NCBI GenBank assembly: GCA_900551775.1
Contig: URXI01000170.1
Location: 1 to 8,999 of the forward strand
From: an uncultured Eubacterium sp.
GTDB lineage: Bacteria; Bacillota; Clostridia; Peptostreptococcales; Anaerovoracaceae
Length of the DNA: 8,999 bases
Direction of reading: 5' to 3'
Position numbers and translations under genes: made by a program. This document shows positions 5,635-8,999 of this stretch, in pieces. The notes beneath the pieces are model-generated. The model was not told the DNA's origin. It worked only from the letters and a program-made list of their open reading frames with translations, and ran no database searches. Within the stretch, counting starts at the first letter, position 1, and each line of letters starts with the position of its first letter.

Positions 5635-5934
5635 ATGAAAATCAAACCATCCAGTTATATTAGAAACGATTATGCAGACTTGTCATCTTACTGCAGAGAA
5701 ACCGGAGAACCAGTCTATTTAACTAAGAATGGGGAGGGAGATATTGTAGCACTGAGTGTAGACGCATATGAGCAGCTACAGAACAGGATTAAGAATTTAG
5801 AAGCCAAGCTATTTCTAATGAGAGAGTTTAAGAATGCAGAAGAGTATAACCACTTTCATCAAGTAACTTATACACCGCAAGAAGCAGAGGAATTATTGGA
5901 GGCTTATTTACGTGAGAAAGAAACAAAAGAATAG
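5635..5934 (+). CDS. Phd/YefM-family antitoxin
   Basis: This 99-residue protein matches the Phd/YefM (prevent-host-death) antitoxins. The N-terminal DNA-binding part reads SSYIRNDYADLSSYCRETGE (6-25), followed by PVYLTKNGEGDIVALSVDAYEQLQ (26-49), the hallmark of the family. The C-terminal half (50-99) is a charged helix that should wrap the toxin. The expected role is to neutralise the RelE/ParE-type toxin encoded next and, together with it, repress the shared promoter. The ATG at 5635 has GAGGG (5623-5627) 7 nt upstream. It overlaps the toxin gene by 23 nt, the normal order antitoxin then toxin. There is no similarity to the surrounding genes, and composition is AT-rich, in line with acquisition by transfer. 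Confidence 0.92.
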   Translation: MKIKPSSYIRNDYADLSSYCRETGEPVYLTKNGEGDIVALSVDAYEQLQNRIKNLEAKLFLMREFKNAEEYNHFHQVTYTPQEAEELLEAYLREKETKE

Positions 5935-6217
5935 AATTGTCTTTGATGAAAGTTTTATCAAAGATATGAAAGAACTTTTGGATTACTTATCGGAACACAG
6001 CCTATCGTTTGCAAAGCAGACAAGAAGCCGTATTTTTAAGGGAGTTTCTCTGCTCACAGAATTTCCTCAACTCTGCAAAAGCGTGGATGAGGTTCTGATG
6101 CCAGGGCGAAGATGCCTGATTATCGAAGGATATATCATTCTTTATGCGATTTCTGAAGAGGGAATTCATATACAGAAACTGATTAGTGAGAAGCAGGACT
6201 ATTTTAGATATCTTTAA
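5912..6217 (+). CDS. RelE/ParE-family toxin
   Basis: The 101-residue basic protein fits the RelE/ParE superfamily: an N-terminal helical hairpin with a basic stretch (FIKDMKELLDYLSEHS, 15-30), the FPQLCKSV segment (51-58), and the core strands GRRCLIIEGYIILYAI (65-80) and GIHIQKLISEKQDYF (84-98). RelE members cut mRNA on the ribosome and ParE members poison gyrase; the sequence alone does not decide which. The start is GTG at 5912 with GGAGG (5898-5902) 9 nt upstream, both inside the antitoxin gene, so translation is coupled and probably weaker than that of the antitoxin. The 3' end overlaps the convergent YibE/F gene by 14 nt, and no terminator lies between them, so transcripts from the two sides may collide or be antisense to each other. 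Confidence 0.9.
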   Translation: MRKKQKNRIVFDESFIKDMKELLDYLSEHSLSFAKQTRSRIFKGVSLLTEFPQLCKSVDEVLMPGRRCLIIEGYIILYAISEEGIHIQKLISEKQDYFRYL

Positions 6218-6974
6218 CCCCCTGTGCCTTTTCTCTTTCCAGCACCCAGGTCATCAGCAGCGCTGAGACGGGTACGACCAGGCAGCAGCCGATGCCGCTG
6301 ATCGAAATCGAGATGAATTCCTGGCAGAAGGATTTGCTGTTGATCAGTTTGACGAAGGAGTATTCGCCAGCGTACTGGATCATCAGAGTCATGTACTCTG
6401 CAATATAGATGTAGAAAATCGTATGGATCGAAGTGCTGAGCACGGCCCTGCTGACGGAGAAAGCGGAGGCCAGCAGCTGGGTCTTGGTGAGATTTTCGTT
6501 GGACTTATGTATTTCGTAAATAGACGATGTGATAGCAACGGCAATGTCTGTGACCGCTCCGATCAAAGCGATGATCATGACAGAAATCTGCAGGGAAAGC
6601 ATGTCGATGCCGATATTCCGGGTATAGCCGTTGGAATCGGTGATTTCGTATTGCTCGCTGGTAAAGCCCTGGATGGAGGCGCGCCCGGCGATATAGTAGA
6701 CAAAGGGTACCACGGCCAGGATGACCAGTGCTACAGAGAGCAGGGCGGTCTTCGATTTGACGTCTGCCTCTTCTGGAACAAAGAGGGTGATGCAGGCGCA
6801 GAGGATGCAGGCGCAGACGGTGACCAGAACCGGGGGCAGTCCGCGATAGATCAAAAAAACCGCAAGAAGCAGAATGCCGGCATTGATGGCGGTGGAGAGG
6901 ATGGACTTGGATCCTTTGTCGCCGCAGATGAGCAGGATGAGTACGATTAAAATCATAGTCAGTACGATTAACAT
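6204..6974 (-). CDS. YibE/F-family membrane protein (short partner)
   Basis: This 256-residue integral membrane protein has about six to seven hydrophobic spans (near 2-17, 25-43, 46-66, 77-97, 128-150, 175-200 and 222-244). The family signature region is SVMIIALIGAVTDIAVAITSSIYE (131-154), with the conserved Gly-Ala-x-x-Asp; residues KSNENLTKTQLLASAFSVSR (157-176) match the following cytoplasmic stretch. The first part (1-66) lacks the extracytoplasmic domain of the larger partner. A transport role is usually assumed for the family but its substrate is not established. The ATG at 6974 lies inside the end of the upstream gene (7-nt overlap) with AAAGG (6983-6987) before it, so the two are translationally coupled and probably form one complex. 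Its last codons overlap the toxin gene, where the composition changes sharply, so the C-terminus may have been reshaped by the neighbouring insertion. Confidence 0.87.
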   Translation of the reverse strand: MLIVLTMILIVLILLICGDKGSKSILSTAINAGILLLAVFLIYRGLPPVLVTVCACILCACITLFVPEEADVKSKTALLSVALVILAVVPFVYYIAGRASIQGFTSEQYEITDSNGYTRNIGIDMLSLQISVMIIALIGAVTDIAVAITSSIYEIHKSNENLTKTQLLASAFSVSRAVLSTSIHTIFYIYIAEYMTLMIQYAGEYSFVKLINSKSFCQEFISISISGIGCCLVVPVSALLMTWVLEREKAQGVKDI

Positions 6975-8107
6975 GTTTTTGCCTTTCTTCGGTGTTTATA
7001 GTAATAGGCTGCCAGGAATCCGGAGATGGGAATGGACAGGACCACGCCGATGCTTCCCACCAGGAATCTGGCAAGCTCAAAGAACACGTGATATCTGAGT
7101 ATGGTCAGCACGGCGATGCCATTGCGCATGGACAGGATGAAAAAGGGCAGGCTCGCCGCAATATTGGTGAAGAACATGATGCTGATCATGGTGCCGACCA
7201 CGTCGTCTCCCACATTGCGACAGGATTTGATCAAGGCTTTGCTGTTCAGATCTGGCGTATGGGTTATCATCTGATTGATCGTCATGACGACTGTGACGAC
7301 GACATCCATGATCGCGCCAAGACAGCCGATGAGCAGCTCCGACAAAAAGATATAACCGGCATCTACCGGATCAAAGGGTTGCTGCAGATAATCCATGAAT
7401 GTGTAGTCAATTTCACTGAACCGCATGACGATGGCCGCAATCCCAGTCGTCGCCGCCACTGCAATCATGGTCGCAGCAAAAGAGAGCACGGTTTTCTCGC
7501 CCGGGCCGTGCATGAAGAACAGCAGCATGGCAGTGAAGAAAATGACCATTGGAATGGACAGGGAGAGAATATTGACGCCGTGGTTGTACAAGACCAGCAT
7601 GTAGTAAAATACGATCATATTCAGCACCAGGCTGAATATAGTCAGCGTGCCCTTTTTCCCGTCAATCAGCAAAAAGAGGCCGAAAAGAAGGGTCAGCACC
7701 AGGGCAACGTAATGATCCCTTTTGACACCGGCGGCTTTTCCGGTCAGGACGCCATCGCCAGAGGCGCCTTCCAAAGACTCGACGAAGACGTCGTTTCCTA
7801 CATTGTATTTTGTATCGTACACGGTAGATTCTGCATAGGTATTGGTCATTTTGACCGTTTTTCCCTTGAACGCGCCGTTCATCAGTTTGGCCGTGATTTT
7901 TTGATCGTAATAGTTCTCCTCATATTCGTGGGTTCCGTCAAAGCCTGTTCTCGTCTTTACAAGGGTATCCTCTACCGCAGTGACTTTTCCGATGGTTTTC
8001 TGATAAAGGCTGTAGTCGTTCTTGACCAAAAAAAATATGACAGCCGTAATCACGATGAACAGCAGCAGGCCTGTGAGCAATTTTTTCTTCTTATCCTCTA
8101 TACGCAA
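6968..8107 (-). CDS. YibE/F-family membrane protein (long partner)
   Basis: The 379-residue protein begins with a short basic tail and a first span (10-28), then an extracytoplasmic beta-rich domain (about 30-130) and seven further spans (near 133-149, 153-175, 180-199, 205-227, 250-278, 303-325 and 345-370). The YibE/F signature is SELLIGCLGAIMDVVVTVVM (256-275) with Gly-Ala-x-x-Asp, followed by the cytoplasmic NSKALIKSCRNVGDDVVGTM (288-307). The start is TTG at 8107-8105, supported by an excellent GGAGGTGA (8118-8111), whose GGAGG core lies 6 nt upstream; no ATG or GTG fits better. It shares the signature with the next gene, suggesting an old duplication and a two-subunit complex. The large overlapping + strand frame is Asp/His/Gln-rich and is a shadow. 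Confidence 0.9.
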   Translation of the reverse strand: MRIEDKKKKLLTGLLLFIVITAVIFFLVKNDYSLYQKTIGKVTAVEDTLVKTRTGFDGTHEYEENYYDQKITAKLMNGAFKGKTVKMTNTYAESTVYDTKYNVGNDVFVESLEGASGDGVLTGKAAGVKRDHYVALVLTLLFGLFLLIDGKKGTLTIFSLVLNMIVFYYMLVLYNHGVNILSLSIPMVIFFTAMLLFFMHGPGEKTVLSFAATMIAVAATTGIAAIVMRFSEIDYTFMDYLQQPFDPVDAGYIFLSELLIGCLGAIMDVVVTVVMTINQMITHTPDLNSKALIKSCRNVGDDVVGTMISIMFFTNIAASLPFFILSMRNGIAVLTILRYHVFFELARFLVGSIGVVLSIPISGFLAAYYYKHRRKAKTC

Positions 8108-8135
8108 GGGTCACCTCCACAAAATTCCAAAGACC

Positions 8136-8144
8136 ATCATACCA
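8136..8144 (-). promoter_or_regulatory. Extended -10 promoter of the YibE/F pair
   Basis: On the - strand TGG-TATGAT (8144-8136) is an extended -10 element, 17 nt ahead of the ribosome site at 8118-8111. The -35 region is not a good match to TTGACA, which the TG extension can offset. Confidence 0.45.
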
Positions 8145-8193
8145 CGAAACTGTGAAGATATGATAAAATTTTGCATTTTTGCCTTTTTTGGTG

Positions 8194-8209
8194 TATGCTA
8201 TATTGCATA
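8194..8209 (+). promoter_or_regulatory. Extended -10 promoter with small inverted repeat before the DUF2238-like gene
   Basis: TGC-TATATT (8196-8204) is an extended -10 box about 35 nt before the ATG at 8239. It is embedded in an inverted repeat, TATGC (8194-8198) and GCATA (8205-8209), which could be an operator. No clear -35 box is present in the preceding T-rich stretch. Confidence 0.4.
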
Positions 8210-8238
8210 TATAGATTAATTTTGGAGATGAAATAGAA

Positions 8239-8838
8239 ATGAAAAAAAGGGTATTGGCGTTGATCGCCTTAGTTGCTGCGACGACTGGCGCGGCGGTAGC
8301 GTCTTTTGCGCTGGAAATCAATCCTCCGATGACCAATGTCATCGGTGCTTACGGATCTATTTTGGCAGCGCTGATTGCGGCAAAGATATTCAAGGTCACA
8401 GACGGACTTTATTACGCCGGTCTGGCCTTTGTGTTCTTTGCATCGCCCATGGGCTCCGTTTTGGATTTGTACCGATCTTTCGGGCCATATGACAAAATCG
8501 TCCACTTTTTCAGCGGAATCCTGCTCGCTACCTTGGGCATGATGATCATTACGTATCTGTTCAGGCGCTTCAGTGGGACAGATGAGGCACAATTGGCAAA
8601 ACTCTTCATCCCTGCCGTCTGCTTTGCCTTTTTCTTTTCCAGCGCCGGAGCCGGAATCTGGGAAATCTTTGAGTTTACTGCGGACAAACTGGCTGGCGGC
8701 ACCATGCAGAGAGGCATGGTGGATACTGTAACAGACATCATTGCAGGTAATGTGGGTGCTTTAGCTTATGCTGTCTTTTCGCTGACAAAGCATCGTGGAA
8801 AGAAAGAAAAGGATGAGAAGATAGAAGTCATATCATAG
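8239..8838 (+). CDS. DUF2238 / YjdF-like membrane protein
   Basis: This 199-residue protein has hydrophobic spans near 5-24, 34-51, 57-70, 89-108, 121-139 and 163-182. Conserved-looking polar motifs within the membrane part are PYDKIVHFFSG (83-93), GIWEIFEFTAD (139-149) and GMVDTVTDIIAGNVGA (159-174); His89, Glu142, Glu145, Asp162 and Asp166 resemble the pattern of the DUF2238 (YjdF) family, whose function is not known. The C-terminus is a charged cytoplasmic tail (184-199). The first 25 residues resemble a signal peptide, but with multiple spans following they are more likely the first membrane anchor. The start ATG at 8239 has GGAG (8224-8227) 11 nt upstream, rather far; a tiny ATG-AAA-TAG reading frame at 8228 lies between and could lower translation. 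It is transcribed divergently from the YibE/F pair across a 131-nt gap. Confidence 0.7.
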   Translation: MKKRVLALIALVAATTGAAVASFALEINPPMTNVIGAYGSILAALIAAKIFKVTDGLYYAGLAFVFFASPMGSVLDLYRSFGPYDKIVHFFSGILLATLGMMIITYLFRRFSGTDEAQLAKLFIPAVCFAFFFSSAGAGIWEIFEFTADKLAGGTMQRGMVDTVTDIIAGNVGALAYAVFSLTKHRGKKEKDEKIEVIS

Positions 8839-8999
8839 ACTGTGAATATTTACAAGTGTGGAAGTGTAAGGACGCACGGCAAACGCATGAACACATCTGT
8901 CGCCTTCATTTGTAATTTTTGAGGGAGGCGAAGTCATACCTCTCCACGTTGTGTTTATGTTTTTGCGTACCGTTTATCCAATCTGACATAAAATTCTTC
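8839..8999. other. Terminal non-coding stretch, no supported gene
   Basis: No reading frame with a ribosome site and start is supported on either strand. GAGGGAGG (about 8921-8928) looks like a ribosome site but no start codon follows at a usable distance. TTGCGT (8963-8968) and CATAAA (8987-8992) could be a weak promoter for a gene beyond the edge. TCGCCT and AGGCGA here could form a 6-bp stem with a 20-nt loop, too weak to call. Confidence 0.4.

Noticed and set aside
6992..8155. Long + strand open frame (387 codons) across the YibE/F gene
   Set aside because: It is rich in Asp, His and Gln, has no family motif, and lies opposite a hydrophobic gene with clear YibE/F signatures and a strong ribosome site. 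This is the usual shadow of membrane-protein codons.
1..8999. CRISPR array, tRNA, rRNA or complete insertion sequence
   Set aside because: No regularly spaced direct repeats, cloverleaf-like sequence with conserved T-loop, or intact transposase with terminal repeats was seen.

Overview
The window looks like a chromosomal segment of a low-to-mid-GC Gram-positive anaerobe, most likely a member of the Clostridia/Eubacteriales. The reasons are strong AGGAGG-type ribosome binding sites, use of GTG and TTG starts, tightly overlapping genes, simple sigma-A-like promoters, and protein types common in that class (shikimate dehydrogenase-kinase fusion, M50 peptidase, YibE/F pair, Rpn-type protein with an EGxxEG tail). 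Genus cannot be named from the sequence alone.

Region 1 (1-4027, + strand) is the 3' part of one operon. It holds the end of an AroE-AroK fusion protein, then aroQ (type II 3-dehydroquinate dehydratase), an M50-family membrane metallopeptidase, an ArsC/Spx-like thioredoxin-fold protein, an unnamed helical 144-residue protein, and a stand-alone ABC-like AAA ATPase. All junctions overlap, abut or are only 1-2 nt apart, and the run ends at a good intrinsic terminator (3982-4027). Three successive shikimate-pathway activities (dehydratase, dehydrogenase, kinase) are encoded by two adjacent genes; the four downstream genes have no obvious link to aromatic biosynthesis.

Region 2 (3942-4236) is non-coding but highly structured. 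Three hairpins lie in a row, and the outer two share the arm AAACGGCGC. The terminator is the first of them.

Region 3 (4237-4856, - strand) is a two-gene membrane unit: a 36-residue single-span small ORF followed by a four-span membrane protein, with a sigma-A-like promoter in front.

Region 4 (about 4860-6217, + strand) is visibly AT-richer than its surroundings. It carries an Rpn/PD-(D/E)XK-family gene that seems to have lost its middle, a perfect 10-bp terminator, and a Phd/YefM antitoxin plus RelE/ParE toxin pair with its own promoter. This looks like an acquired patch.

Region 5 (6204-8107, - strand) encodes two overlapping YibE/F-family membrane proteins. The second one's 3' end overlaps the toxin gene's 3' end by 14 nt.

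Region 6 (8239-8838, + strand) is a divergently transcribed DUF2238/YjdF-like membrane protein. The last 161 bases (8839-8999) hold no gene that can be supported.

No tRNA, rRNA, CRISPR array or intact insertion sequence was seen. The least explained items are the triple-hairpin intergenic region, the 36-residue membrane ORF, the 144-residue protein/ATPase pair and the internally deleted Rpn gene.
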